NCBI RefSeq assembly: GCF_000024945.1
Contig: NC_013520.1
Location: 1,637,001-1,701,000, forward strand
Reading direction: 5' to 3'
Length of the DNA stretch: 64,000 bases
From: Veillonella parvula DSM 2008
GTDB lineage: Bacteria; Bacillota; Negativicutes; Veillonellales; Veillonellaceae
Position numbers and translations under genes: made by a program. This document shows positions 27,851 through 35,548 of the stretch, piece by piece. Within the stretch, counting starts at the first letter, position 1. Each line of letters begins with the position of its first letter. The notes below the pieces were generated by a model, which was given only the letters and a program-made list of their open reading frames with translations, was not told the origin of the DNA and searched no databases.

Positions 27851-28606
27851 TTAGTGTACATCATCATAGGCTGCCTTGTCCACATACCAGGTCATAGCTT
27901 CTTGTGAAAGCACCGCTCCAGGCAATACACGACCAATGCGTTTTTCCCAAGGTAAATCCTCGTAATCTTCGCGTTGATACAATACCTTTGTCAAAGCAGT
28001 TCGCTTACTTTCACCAGTTACGGTAAACCAAACCGCATCAGATTTTGCTAAGAACGAAAAGGTCATAGAAATACGTTCCCACACCTTTCCATCCTCAACA
28101 GCTACCACCTCTTGATCTGTGACACGCAATGCATGAGAACCTGCAAATAGACCGGCTGTATGACCATCTTCGCCAAGATCGAGCAATGCCAAATCTAGGC
28201 CGCTTTTTTTACAAGCCTTGAGAACATTCTTAACCTCTTTCTCGTATTCCGCTGCCGCTTCTATTACAGTTTTAGAATCTGTATTGATTGGCAAGAAATG
28301 AGCCGCCCCTTTCGCCTTGCACAACAAATAAGGTTTCACGCGATTGAAGTAATTATCCTCATGAGATTGCGGCAAGAATCGCTCATCAGTCCACACAAAG
28401 AATATGCGTTCCCAATTGAGGCGCTCTATATATTCTGGGGAATTAAGCAATTCTAATAAACCATTAATAACAGTCCCGCCCGTAATACCAACAACACACG
28501 TTTCAGTGCGATTGATTTCCTCGTTGGTGAAAGCAATAAAATCCTCTGCCAATGCTTGAACTACATCGCTAGGGCTGTCATAACATTTAATTGTATCTTG
28601 AGCCAT
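27851..28606 (-). CDS. pgl: 6-phosphogluconolactonase
   Basis: 251 residues. Hydrolyses 6-phosphogluconolactone in the oxidative pentose-phosphate route. Family marks: 'VVGITGGTVINGLLELL', 'FFVWTDERFLPQSHEDNYF' and 'LDLGEDGHTAGLFAGS' with the active-site His. The start follows AGGAGG by 10 nt; a longer frame reads back through promoter-like DNA (TATAAT) and is rejected. No glucose-6-phosphate dehydrogenase gene is nearby. GlcN6P-isomerase-like folds are related, but the motif set fits Pgl. Confidence 0.9.
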   Translation of the reverse strand: MAQDTIKCYDSPSDVVQALAEDFIAFTNEEINRTETCVVGITGGTVINGLLELLNSPEYIERLNWERIFFVWTDERFLPQSHEDNYFNRVKPYLLCKAKGAAHFLPINTDSKTVIEAAAEYEKEVKNVLKACKKSGLDLALLDLGEDGHTAGLFAGSHALRVTDQEVVAVEDGKVWERISMTFSFLAKSDAVWFTVTGESKRTALTKVLYQREDYEDLPWEKRIGRVLPGAVLSQEAMTWYVDKAAYDDVH

Positions 28607-28673
28607 GTAATAATGACCTCCTAAAACTATTTCAATAGTTCTATTATATACACTTTTTCTGTGTAATGAAAGC

Positions 28674-28713
28674 AAAACCGATGTAACTCAATAGTTGGAG
28701 CCACATCGGTTCT
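28674..28713 (-). terminator. Putative terminator after the crotonase gene
   Basis: AGAACCGATGT and ACATCGGTTTT pair across an 18-nt loop, then TTGCTTTC on the minus strand. The T run is broken, so moderate strength. Confidence 0.6.
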
Positions 28714-28776
28714 AATTTTATTTGTATTTTCTTATGAATTACAGGAAATTCCATTCCGTATATTCATAAATCAATA

Positions 28777-29568
28777 TTATTGTTGACCAAATTTAGGACG
28801 GCGACGCTCTGTGAAAGCACGTACACCTTCTTTGAAGTCCTCTGAAAGACCTAATGCACATTGGTTTTCTACTTCAAACTTCTTGTACTCTTCCCAACCT
28901 ACTAAGAAGCTATTCCACATCATTTCCTTCATAACGCGGTAAGATTGTGCAGGTCCTTTTGCCAATTTTTCAACAAGGCGTCTTGTAGCGGTCTCTAAAT
29001 CTTCTAATTCACAAACCTTATACACAAAGCCAAGTTCCTTACCCTTTTCAGCAGATACGGCTTCACCGGTCATGACAATATGCATAGCACGGTTCATACC
29101 AATGGAGCGAGTCAATAAGAATAAACCACCCGCATCAGGAGCAAGACCTACATTTACGAAAGCTTGAATAAAGCGTACGTTATTAGCAGCTACAACAAAA
29201 TCTGCCGCTAAAGCCATATTGAAGGCAGCGCCTGCTGCAGCCCCTTGAAGGCTCATAATAACAGGTTTTGGTAACTTCTTCATGGCCATAGAAATCTCAG
29301 CTACCAACTCAACGATTTCAAATAAAGACTCAGTATCCCCTTCGTTTACAGCGCGCTCCATCTCTGTTAAATCGCCACCCGCAGAGAATACTTTACCTTC
29401 TGCATTAATGAGCAATGCACGAACACTTTCATCATTATGAGCCTTATCTAAGACCTCAAGGATCTCCTTGCACATCTCGATATTAAAACCATTGGCTACG
29501 GTTGGACGATTAAAGGTCAACGTACCAATACCGTTATCTACTACGTACTGAATTGTATTATAAATCAT
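28777..29568 (-). CDS. Enoyl-CoA hydratase/isomerase (crotonase) family protein
   Basis: 263 residues. Crotonase fold: 'GTLTFNRPTVANGFNIEM', 'NAEGKVFSAGGDLTEM' (oxyanion hole), 'LQGAAAGAAFNMALAAD'. The two glutamates that define a true hydratase are not at their usual places: the first segment reads 'GAAFNMA' and the second 'FIQAFVNVGLAPDAGG'. The Asp of 'GLAPDAGG' matches the isomerase-type (PaaG-like) members. It is therefore more likely an isomerase or other crotonase activity; the substrate is unknown. Single gene with its own promoter and terminator; no other beta-oxidation gene is near. Confidence 0.85.
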   Translation of the reverse strand: MIYNTIQYVVDNGIGTLTFNRPTVANGFNIEMCKEILEVLDKAHNDESVRALLINAEGKVFSAGGDLTEMERAVNEGDTESLFEIVELVAEISMAMKKLPKPVIMSLQGAAAGAAFNMALAADFVVAANNVRFIQAFVNVGLAPDAGGLFLLTRSIGMNRAMHIVMTGEAVSAEKGKELGFVYKVCELEDLETATRRLVEKLAKGPAQSYRVMKEMMWNSFLVGWEEYKKFEVENQCALGLSEDFKEGVRAFTERRRPKFGQQ

Positions 29569-29623
29569 ATGATTTCTCCTATATAAAAATCTATTTTCGA
29601 AAAAATTCGATTATTATATATCT

Positions 29624-29652
29624 ATTATAGGAGAATTAAATATAGATGTAAA
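29624..29652 (-). promoter_or_regulatory. Promoter of the crotonase gene
   Basis: TTTACA, 17-bp spacer, perfect TATAAT, giving a leader of about 50 nt. A TCGAA-n4-TTCGA inverted repeat (about 29597-29610) lies just downstream in the leader and could be an operator. Confidence 0.65.
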
Positions 29653-29703
29653 TGAAAGAATGAAAATTAAACTGACTTGAGTATTAAAAATTATCTAATA
29701 ATG

Positions 29704-29736
29704 CAAAAACACCTGCAGACATTGTCTGCAGGTGTA
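29704..29736 (-). terminator. Intrinsic terminator after rpsI
   Basis: ACACCTGCAGAC-AAT-GTCTGCAGGTGT, followed by TTTTGC on the minus strand. Perfect 12-bp stem. Confidence 0.92.
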
Positions 29737-29755
29737 ATACCCTGTATTCCAAATA

Positions 29756-30148
29756 TTAACGTTTGGAGAATTGGCTTGCTTTGCGGGCTTTTTTAAGACC
29801 GTATTTTTTACGTTCTTTCATACGTGGGTCACGAGTCAAGAAGCCAGCTTTTTTCAAAGATTGACGAAGTTCACCATCTACGTCCAATAACGCACGGGAA
29901 ATACCGTGACGAATTGCACCAGCTTGACCGGAAGGACCGCCACCAGCTACAGTTGCGATAACATCATATTGTTCAACTGTGTTAGTCAAATTCAAAGGTT
30001 GTTTTACGATCAATTCCAAAGTTTGGCGACCGAAATAATCATTAAGTTCACGTTTATTAACAGTGATTTTACCTGTTCCCGGTACCAGACGAACTCTAGC
30101 AACGGAAGATTTTCTACGACCAGTGCCGTAATATTGTGCTACTGCCAT
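29756..30148 (-). CDS. rpsI: 30S ribosomal protein S9
   Basis: 130 residues, full length. '[20 protein letters not shown]' at the N-terminus and the basic C-terminal tail ending '[12 protein letters not shown]', which reaches the P-site tRNA. Follows rplM by 20 nt in the universal rplM-rpsI pair. In many Firmicutes this pair follows truA; here it stands alone about 13 kb from truA. Confidence 0.98.
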   Translation of the reverse strand: MAVAQYYGTGRRKSSVARVRLVPGTGKITVNKRELNDYFGRQTLELIVKQPLNLTNTVEQYDVIATVAGGGPSGQAGAIRHGISRALLDVDGELRQSLKKAGFLTRDPRMKERKKYGLKKARKASQFSKR

Positions 30149-30168
30149 TATATATTCCTCCCTCTAGA

Positions 30169-30609
30169 TTATCGTACGGAAATTTCTAACACTTCTGGTT
30201 TTTGAGCTGCATGTGGATGCTCAGGACCAGCGTATACGTTTAATTTGCGGTATTGTTGTGCACCCAATTTATTTTTTGGAAGCATACCACGAACTGCCAT
30301 TTCAACAACACGTTCAGGTTGTTTTTCAAGCATCATGGACAATTTAGTGAAACGGGAACCACCTGGGTAACCAGAGTGACGGAAGTATTCCTTTTGTTCC
30401 AATTTTTTACCAGTTACGCGAATTTTTTCAGCGTTTACAACGATCACATGGTCACCAGTGTCTACGTGTGGTGTGAAAGTTGGTTTATTTTTGCCCCGAA
30501 GAACTTTTGCAACTTCGGCAGCAAGGCGTCCTAAAGTTTTACCTTCAGCGTCAACAACATACCATTTCCGTTCGATTGTGTTCGGATTGGCCATATATGT
30601 AGTTTTCAT
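30169..30609 (-). CDS. rplM: 50S ribosomal protein L13
   Basis: 146 residues. '[20 protein letters not shown]' and '[20 protein letters not shown]' are L13 signatures; '[11 protein letters not shown]' near residue 100. Binds 23S rRNA early in assembly. First gene of the rplM-rpsI operon with a near-consensus promoter about 95 bp upstream. The 90-nt leader could contain an autoregulatory structure of the L13-leader kind, which I cannot confirm by eye. Confidence 0.98.
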   Translation of the reverse strand: MKTTYMANPNTIERKWYVVDAEGKTLGRLAAEVAKVLRGKNKPTFTPHVDTGDHVIVVNAEKIRVTGKKLEQKEYFRHSGYPGGSRFTKLSMMLEKQPERVVEMAVRGMLPKNKLGAQQYRKLNVYAGPEHPHAAQKPEVLEISVR

Positions 30610-30705
30610 GCTGCATATCCTCCTAATAACGTCATAATTCTACCAAAATCAGCTTGTCCTTTGCTTCCGGGGCTAATGGAAACACGACTAAAGCTTACTC
30701 AAAAT

Positions 30706-30734
30706 AGTATACAGATTTTATGGGTTTGTGTCAA
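30706..30734 (-). promoter_or_regulatory. rplM-rpsI promoter
   Basis: Perfect TTGACA, 17-bp spacer, TATACT on the minus strand. Predicted leader of about 90 nt containing a GC-rich hairpin-prone segment ('AGCCCCGGAAGC'). Confidence 0.85.
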
Positions 30735-30819
30735 TTAAAAGTTACTATGATTTTTGCCTTTGTAGATGATATATTTTACCTTTATTTTCCATTTAGTAAA
30801 AAAAACTAAATGCTCAATT

Positions 30820-31065
30820 TTAAATGCCAAACCAGGTTCCTGTAACAAGCCGATATAATAAATACAAAACTATTATTAAAAACAACATCCCACTAATAAG
30901 CCTAAAAATAAATATCATACCCGGACTTTCATTATAATTGTTGTCAGGAGAGTATAAACCCAATAACAAAGGATTATATATGCCAATTCCAGTTACAACC
31001 AGACCAAATATACAGGTATAAAACTGTGGATCAATATTCTTAAAAAAAATGAATAAATCTTTCAT
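30820..31065 (-). CDS. Small two-helix membrane protein, putative immunity protein
   Basis: 81 residues with two membrane segments ('FYTCIFGLVVTGIGIYNPLL' about residues 15-34 and 'FIFRLISGMLFLIIVLYLLY' about 52-71). The GGAGG ribosome-binding site is formed by the last Gly-Gly codons and stop region of the toxin-like remnant just upstream, so the two were translationally coupled. I recognise no family. A small membrane protein placed right after a secreted-toxin tip is the usual position of an immunity protein, but that is inference. Confidence 0.6.
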   Translation of the reverse strand: MKDLFIFFKNIDPQFYTCIFGLVVTGIGIYNPLLLGLYSPDNNYNESPGMIFIFRLISGMLFLIIVLYLLYRLVTGTWFGI

Positions 31066-31071
31066 AAAATA

Positions 31072-32065
31072 TTATCCTCCGTAGTTTTTCAGTAAATCAG
31101 ATACTTCATCATAGGCCTTATCTTCTTCAGATTTATCTCCTACAATTGAATTATAAATATTTGTTACATTAAGTCCAGCTTCACCACTACCACCTAATCC
31201 TGCATACCAACCTAGGCCCAAACCTATAGTTGTATCTTTTGATTTACTTCCACTTAATATATTTTTACCAGCTTTAAACCCAATATTACTTTCAGTTGCG
31301 CCAGTTAATGGATTAACTTGATTAGAGACATATGGCCCAAATTCATACCCTGCAACTCGATATTAAGATTCGCTTCTCCCATATCAATTTCTTTACTGGA
31401 ATTAATATATCTCTTAGTACCCGCTTTAACATTGGCTCGCACACTTGCAGGACCAAGTTTAGTCTGAGCACCTATCCCTGGGCCAGCTTCAACAGTAGCA
31501 TAGATATATTTAGTGTTATTATAGTTCTGTTTTGCCTCTGATAAAACCTTTCTTATATTTGCATTAATGCTTAGGTTATTATCATAACTATACTTAAAGC
31601 CTAGCGTATTAGCACTTTTTCAATAGCATTCACTAATCGCCTGTCAATAACATATTGATTTCCGTATTGCTGTAATTCTTTATGTAGTTTTAGTAATGTA
31701 GAAATTGTATTAATATCACTAGCTGAGTTTTGCTTGGCTTTCGATAGTTTATCATATAAGTAATTTACAATATTTTGTTGTTTATACGATGTAAATTCAT
31801 TTGTAACAATCCCTAATGTTGATTGAACAGGTCCCATAATAGAAGGCTTTTGATCAGTTCTTTGAGTATTTCCTGTTATTCGTTCAAACTCCTCCCTAGA
31901 TTTTGTATCTTTAAAGAGCCAAATCCATTCACCAGTATCCTTAGTCCGTCCTTGACCAATTAAAGAACCATAAAAATATGAATCCTTTAGTGGGTGTCCC
32001 GCTCTACCAGTATGATTAATAAGCATTGTATATCCCACGCTACTACCAATACTTTCTTGTACCCA
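31072..32065 (-). pseudogene. 5'-truncated, frame-shifted C-terminal module of a large secreted (toxin-like) protein
   Basis: Three consecutive frames join into one protein of about 330 residues if two single bases are restored. Part 1, to 31601, reads '...IVWVQESIGSSVGYTMLINH' and ends 'VNAIEKVLIR'. One extra A in the A5 run at 31616-31620 changes the end to 'NAIEKSANTLGFKYSYDNN' and continues '...YATVEAGPGIGAQTKLGP'. One extra G near 31348-31350 joins '...NIELQG' to 'YEFGPYVSNQVNPLTG' and on to 'GLGLGWYAGLGGSGEAG' and '...SDLLKNYGG'. No start codon with a ribosome-binding site exists: the frame runs open into the rpsD terminator. The Gly-rich amphipathic end resembles a contact-dependent or hemagglutinin-type C-terminal tip; the family is not identified. 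Confidence 0.65.
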
Positions 32066-32073
32066 TACAATTA

Positions 32074-32108
32074 TAAAAAATCCGCAGTGCGTTGCACTGC
32101 GGATTTTT
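32074..32108 (-). terminator. Intrinsic terminator after rpsD
   Basis: TCCGCAGTGC-AAC-GCACTGCGGA, followed by TTTTTTATAA on the minus strand. The toxin-like remnant begins immediately beyond it. Confidence 0.93.
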
Positions 32109-32116
32109 GCACCAAA

Positions 32117-32704
32117 TTATTTGGAGTACAATTCGACGATAAGTGTTTCGTTAACTTCGATAGGAAGTTCTTCACGTTGAGGAAGACGAGTGAAAGTAGC
32201 TTTGAAGCCTTCCAAGTCTTTTTCAATGTAAGGAAGTTCGAAAGAACGAAGTTCTTGGAAATTAGTTTTGAACATTTCGTTGTCACGAGATGCTTCGCGC
32301 AATTCGATTACATCGCCTGGTTTGCAGGAGAAGGAAGGAATATCTACGCGACGACCGTTTACCAAGATGTGGCCATGGTTTACCATTTGACGAGCTTGAC
32401 GAATGGAGTTACCGAAACCGATGCGATATACAAGGTTGTCAAGACGTTGTTCCAAAAGGATCAACATGTTTTGACCTGTAACACCTTGCATTTTTTTTGC
32501 TTTATCATAATAGCGTACGAACTGGCGTTCTAGCAAGTTGTAGTAAGCTTTAACTTTTTGTTTTTCTAATAATTGTGTGCCATACTCAGACATTTTCTTC
32601 TGACGTTGGTCTTTTTTGACGCGATTCAAGGCTTTTGCGTGACCGAATACGTTCACACCAAAGCGACGACAAAGTTTGAATCGAGCCTCTCTTCTCGTTG
32701 CCAT
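32117..32704 (-). CDS. rpsD: 30S ribosomal protein S4
   Basis: 195 residues. Primary 16S rRNA-binding protein. The S4 domain spans about residues 90-150 ('[20 protein letters not shown]', '[20 protein letters not shown]'). The N-terminus lacks the four-Cys zinc motif (only one Cys, '[13 protein letters not shown]'), so this is the zinc-independent form. It stands alone with its own promoter and terminator, away from rpsK-rpoA where Clostridia keep it. Confidence 0.97.
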   Translation of the reverse strand: MATRREARFKLCRRFGVNVFGHAKALNRVKKDQRQKKMSEYGTQLLEKQKVKAYYNLLERQFVRYYDKAKKMQGVTGQNMLILLEQRLDNLVYRIGFGNSIRQARQMVNHGHILVNGRRVDIPSFSCKPGDVIELREASRDNEMFKTNFQELRSFELPYIEKDLEGFKATFTRLPQREELPIEVNETLIVELYSK

Positions 32705-32763
32705 GTGATTATCACCTCATAAGATTAAAATAAACCTGTACCTACACATAATGGTACCCAAGT

Positions 32764-32792
32764 ATAATATCATTTTCATCTAGTTATGTCAA
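32764..32792 (-). promoter_or_regulatory. rpsD promoter
   Basis: Perfect TTGACA, 17-bp spacer, TATTAT on the minus strand, with a leader of about 55 nt. The rest of the 297-bp divergent space up to the lysR start holds no other feature I can support; a plus-strand TTGTGC-16-TATAGA near 32882-32909 is a weak lysR promoter candidate. Confidence 0.82.
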
Positions 32793-33001
32793 TTATCGAT
32801 ACTTGTGAAAGTCATTGAAATAAGTGCATAATCACAATTTTGAATTACACTTTTTTACGATAATACAACGCACTATATCGATTGTGCATGTTTCATCATA
32901 TTTTATAGATTTAGATGAAAAATCAATTATAGTATGCTACAATATGAATAAGTAAGGTAATAGGTATCATTGGAGTCTTATGTCTAAGTTGGGGGAATAA
33001 C

Positions 33002-33901
33002 ATGAAAGAGTTACCTACAATGCAAGAGCTACAAAGTTTTATTACCTATAATAAAACAGGAAGCTTTACATTAGCTGCACAATCTATGAATATTACACAA
33101 TCAGCTTTCAGCGCTCAAATGAAAAAATTAGAGCGTTTAGTTGGTGTGAAATTAATCTCCCGTTCTACAAGAGGTAGCCGTTTAACACCAGAAGGTGAGT
33201 TATTCCTACCAGAAGCAGAACAAGTTCTCGACACATTGGAACGAGCTATCCAATCCATTCGTTTGGCTAGCAAGGTTGAACGCCCAATTCTAAACATTGG
33301 CGTATTACGTAGTCTTGGGGATATCCGTCTAAACGGTTATGTTTCCCACTTCTTCCAAAACCATCCTGAATTCTCTGTTAGTATTTACGATATGGAAGAA
33401 GAAGAATTGATGCTCGACTTACGCGAAAACCGCATCGACATTGCATTACTCTATTTACCAAATAATAAGGATATGTCCGCATACGAATCCACCGCGCTTA
33501 GAGAAGACGAATTTGTATACTATGCACCAAACTTAGTGAACGGTATGGAAACAGCCAGTTTAAAAGCTATCCAGCAACAACCACTGCTCATGTATCCACC
33601 TAAATACTTTATGTATCGCACATTAAAAAACTATGTTGGGAACGGTCAACAAAACCTACATATCCGCGGTAGCCGTCTATCCAATCCATATACAATGATC
33701 GACTACTGTCAAAAGAATAAATCTGGTTGCATCGTAGCACGCCAAATTTTAAGTTCTTTAAACATCAATGATGGCTTTGTTCCTTTAGAAAAACCATTCA
33801 AACTGCAAGTGTGCTTCGCATTTAAGAAGAATAATTCTAAAACAGAAACTATGCATACCTTTATGGACTACGTGCACAGCGAATCACCACCACGTTTATA
33901 A
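33002..33901 (+). CDS. LysR-family transcriptional regulator
   Basis: 299 residues. The N-terminal winged helix-turn-helix (residues 8-67) reads 'LQSFITYNKTGSFTLAAQSM', 'NITQSAFSAQMKKLERLVGV', 'FSRSTRGSRLTPEG'-like ('ISRSTRGSRLTPEG'). The remainder is a substrate-binding effector domain ('LNIGVLRSLGDIRLNGYV', 'IDIALLYLP'). GGGGGAA lies 5 nt before the ATG. Most LysR regulators control a divergent neighbour, but that neighbour is rpsD, so the target is not evident. One of only two plus-strand genes here. Confidence 0.93.
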   Translation: MKELPTMQELQSFITYNKTGSFTLAAQSMNITQSAFSAQMKKLERLVGVKLISRSTRGSRLTPEGELFLPEAEQVLDTLERAIQSIRLASKVERPILNIGVLRSLGDIRLNGYVSHFFQNHPEFSVSIYDMEEEELMLDLRENRIDIALLYLPNNKDMSAYESTALREDEFVYYAPNLVNGMETASLKAIQQQPLLMYPPKYFMYRTLKNYVGNGQQNLHIRGSRLSNPYTMIDYCQKNKSGCIVARQILSSLNINDGFVPLEKPFKLQVCFAFKKNNSKTETMHTFMDYVHSESPPRL

Positions 33902-33910
33902 TAACGAATA

Positions 33911-33947
33911 GACCCCGTATACCTTTTGGTGTACGGGGTTTTACTAT
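33911..33947 (+). terminator. Intrinsic terminator after the LysR gene
   Basis: GACCCCGTATACC-TTTT-GGTGTACGGGGTTTTACT, one mismatch pair in an otherwise solid stem, immediately after the stop. Confidence 0.9.
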
Positions 33948-34053
33948 AAACAACAAATGACCTAACTATACAAAACAATTGCCCACTCTTGTCCTAAGTT
34001 GTAAAATAGAGAATAGATTTCAATTAATATAGTAAGAATACAGTGAGGTTACT

Positions 34054-34377
34054 ATGCTCTTATCTATTCTATTCTTTATACTAGCAGGACTTGCGGAAAT
34101 CGGCGGCGGCTATCTTGTATGGCTCTATATGCGTGACGATAAAGGTCCGTTATACCTAATTGCAGGTGCTTTTATTTTATTCTTATACGGCATCATCCCC
34201 ACCTTCCAGCCAGAAGCAAGCTTCGGCAAAGTATACGCAGCATACGGCGGGGTGTTCATTGCCCTCTCTATTCTATGGGGCTGGCTTGTGGACGGCTTAC
34301 GACCAGATATGTACGATATCATCGGCGGCCTTGTATGTCTCGTAGGTGTATATATCATCATGTATGCGCCACGTTAA
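34054..34377 (+). CDS. YnfA/UPF0060-family small membrane protein
   Basis: 107 residues, four predicted membrane helices. Signature text: '[20 protein letters not shown]' at the N-terminus, '[19 protein letters not shown]' and the C-terminal '[20 protein letters not shown]'. UPF0060 proteins are similar in size and layout to small multidrug resistance transporters, and YnfA has been linked to efflux in enterobacteria. Monocistronic on the plus strand, followed by a terminator at 34506. Nothing else is supported in the 128 bp between. Confidence 0.92.
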   Translation: MLLSILFFILAGLAEIGGGYLVWLYMRDDKGPLYLIAGAFILFLYGIIPTFQPEASFGKVYAAYGGVFIALSILWGWLVDGLRPDMYDIIGGLVCLVGVYIIMYAPR

Positions 34378-34505
34378 ATATGTAGTTTCCAGATGTGACT
34401 ATAATAAAATTTATATTTTTTAGATATAACAATAACTAACTATATATTTTGAAAGTACAACCATAGCAACTATATATTTTTACATAAAACCATATAAACA
34501 TTACA

Positions 34506-34545
34506 ACAAAAGGAGTACAACTATAACAGTTGTACTCCTTTATTT
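34506..34545 (+). terminator. Intrinsic terminator after ynfA homologue
   Basis: AAAGGAGTACAAC-TATAACA-GTTGTACTCCTTT then ATTTAT. Perfect stem; it could act on either strand because A and T runs flank it. The AT-rich DNA before it holds two copies of AACTATATATTTT 32 bp apart with no clear role. Confidence 0.8.
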
Positions 34546-34594
34546 ATCTACATGACCATATGTATTTTTTATATCCATATGTACTTTTTACATA

Positions 34595-34624
34595 CTAAAA
34601 AACGGCTATCCGAAGATAACCGTT
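34595..34624 (-). terminator. Intrinsic terminator of the tRNA operon
   Basis: AACGGTTATC-TTCG-GATAGCCGTT, one G-T pair, followed by TTTTAGT on the minus strand, right after the last tRNA. Confidence 0.92.
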
Positions 34625-34629
34625 TACTT

Positions 34630-34705
<76 letters not shown>

Positions 34706-34708
34706 ATG

Positions 34709-34783
34709 TGGTGACCCGTCCGGGAATCGAACCCGGGATACCGCCGTGAAAGGGCGGTGTCTTAACCGCTTGACCAACGGGCC
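34709..34783 (-). tRNA. tRNA-Glu (UUC), copy 2
   Basis: 75 nt with CCA. Acceptor GGCCCGT/ACGGGTC, anticodon arm CCGCC-CTTTCAC-GGCGG (anticodon TTC), T-arm 'GGGTTCGATTCCC'. Besides translation, Glu-tRNA is the substrate of the hemA product in this window. Identical to 35034-35108. Confidence 0.97.
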
Positions 34784-34791
34784 AATAAAAA

Positions 34792-34867
34792 TGGCTCCTC
34801 GAGTAGGACTCGAACCTACGACCGATCGGTTAACAGCCGATTGCTCTACCGACTGAGCTATCGAGGA
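34792..34867 (-). tRNA. tRNA-Asn (GUU), copy 2
   Basis: 76 nt with CCA. Acceptor TCCTCGA/TCGAGGA, anticodon arm ATCGG-CTGTTAA-CCGAT (anticodon GTT), T-arm 'TAGGTTCGAGTCCTA'. Identical to 35193-35268. Confidence 0.97.
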
Positions 34868-34874
34868 ATGTGTA

Positions 34875-34949
34875 TGGAGCGGGAAACGAGATTCGAACTC
34901 GCGACCCCCGCCTTGGCAAGGCGGTGCTCTACCGCTGAGCTATTCCCGC
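34875..34949 (-). tRNA. tRNA-Gly (GCC), copy 2
   Basis: 75 nt with CCA. Acceptor GCGGGAA/TTCCCGC, anticodon arm CCGCC-TTGCCAA-GGCGG (anticodon GCC), T-arm 'CGAGTTCGAATCTCG'. Identical to 35274-35348. Confidence 0.97.
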
Positions 34950-34952
34950 AAA

Positions 34953-35028
<76 letters not shown>

Positions 35029-35033
35029 ATATG

Positions 35034-35108
35034 TGGTGACCCGTCCGGGAATCGAACCCGGGATACCGCCGTGAAAGGGCGGTGTCTTAACCGCTTGACC
35101 AACGGGCC
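35034..35108 (-). tRNA. tRNA-Glu (UUC), copy 1
   Basis: 75 nt with CCA; same sequence as 34709-34783. Anticodon TTC. Confidence 0.97.
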
Positions 35109-35113
35109 AAAAA

Positions 35114-35189
35114 TGGTGACTCACCCGCGACTCGAACGCGGGACACCCTGATTAAAAGTCAGGTGCTCTGCCAACTGAGCTAGTGAGTC
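35114..35189 (-). tRNA. tRNA-Lys (UUU)
   Basis: 76 nt with CCA. Acceptor GACTCAC/GTGAGTC, anticodon arm CCTGA-CTTTTAA-TCAGG (anticodon TTT), T-arm 'CGCGTTCGAGTCGCG'. The only tRNA in the array present once; the other half of the duplication lacks it. Confidence 0.97.
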
Positions 35190-35192
35190 AAA

Positions 35193-35268
35193 TGGCTCCT
35201 CGAGTAGGACTCGAACCTACGACCGATCGGTTAACAGCCGATTGCTCTACCGACTGAGCTATCGAGGA
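35193..35268 (-). tRNA. tRNA-Asn (GUU), copy 1
   Basis: 76 nt with CCA; same sequence as 34792-34867. Anticodon GTT. Confidence 0.97.
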
Positions 35269-35273
35269 ATGTA

Positions 35274-35348
35274 TGGAGCGGGAAACGAGATTCGAACTCG
35301 CGACCCCCGCCTTGGCAAGGCGGTGCTCTACCGCTGAGCTATTCCCGC
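35274..35348 (-). tRNA. tRNA-Gly (GCC), copy 1
   Basis: 75 nt with CCA; same sequence as 34875-34949. First tRNA of the transcript, about 10 nt downstream of the proximal promoter's expected start point. Confidence 0.97.
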
Positions 35349-35365
35349 ATACAGAACCGATAATT

Positions 35366-35395
35366 ACTATAACATAATTATCAATCTGTCGTCAA
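35366..35395 (-). promoter_or_regulatory. tRNA operon promoter, proximal
   Basis: TTGACG, 18-bp spacer, TATAGT on the minus strand, ending 17 bp before the first tRNA. Confidence 0.7.
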
Positions 35396-35427
35396 GGATG
35401 AATTAAGTCCGTCCTGACTGCCATATA

Positions 35428-35456
35428 ATAATATCAATTTACACATATAGTGTCAA
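35428..35456 (-). promoter_or_regulatory. tRNA operon promoter, distal
   Basis: Perfect TTGACA, 17-bp spacer, TATTAT on the minus strand, about 60 bp upstream of the proximal promoter. Twin promoters are common for stable-RNA operons. Confidence 0.75.
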
Positions 35457-35487
35457 TGGTTTTTCCATAAAATGCTAGTAAATATTG

Positions 35488-35527
35488 GTTTAAAGACCAT
35501 CGCCCACATAAGAAAAAGGGCGATGGT
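35488..35527 (-). terminator. Putative terminator after the second CobT-like gene
   Basis: ACCATCGCCC and GGGCGATGGT pair across a 12-nt loop, then CTTTAAACC on the minus strand. Perfect stem but weak T run. Confidence 0.6.
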
Positions 35528-35548
35528 ACAATCCCCCTTTAAAACGGG

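Noticed and set aside
31332-31541. Plus-strand frame of about 69 codons within the toxin-like remnant
   Set aside because: No ribosome-binding site or motif; the minus-strand translation is coherent across the same bases.
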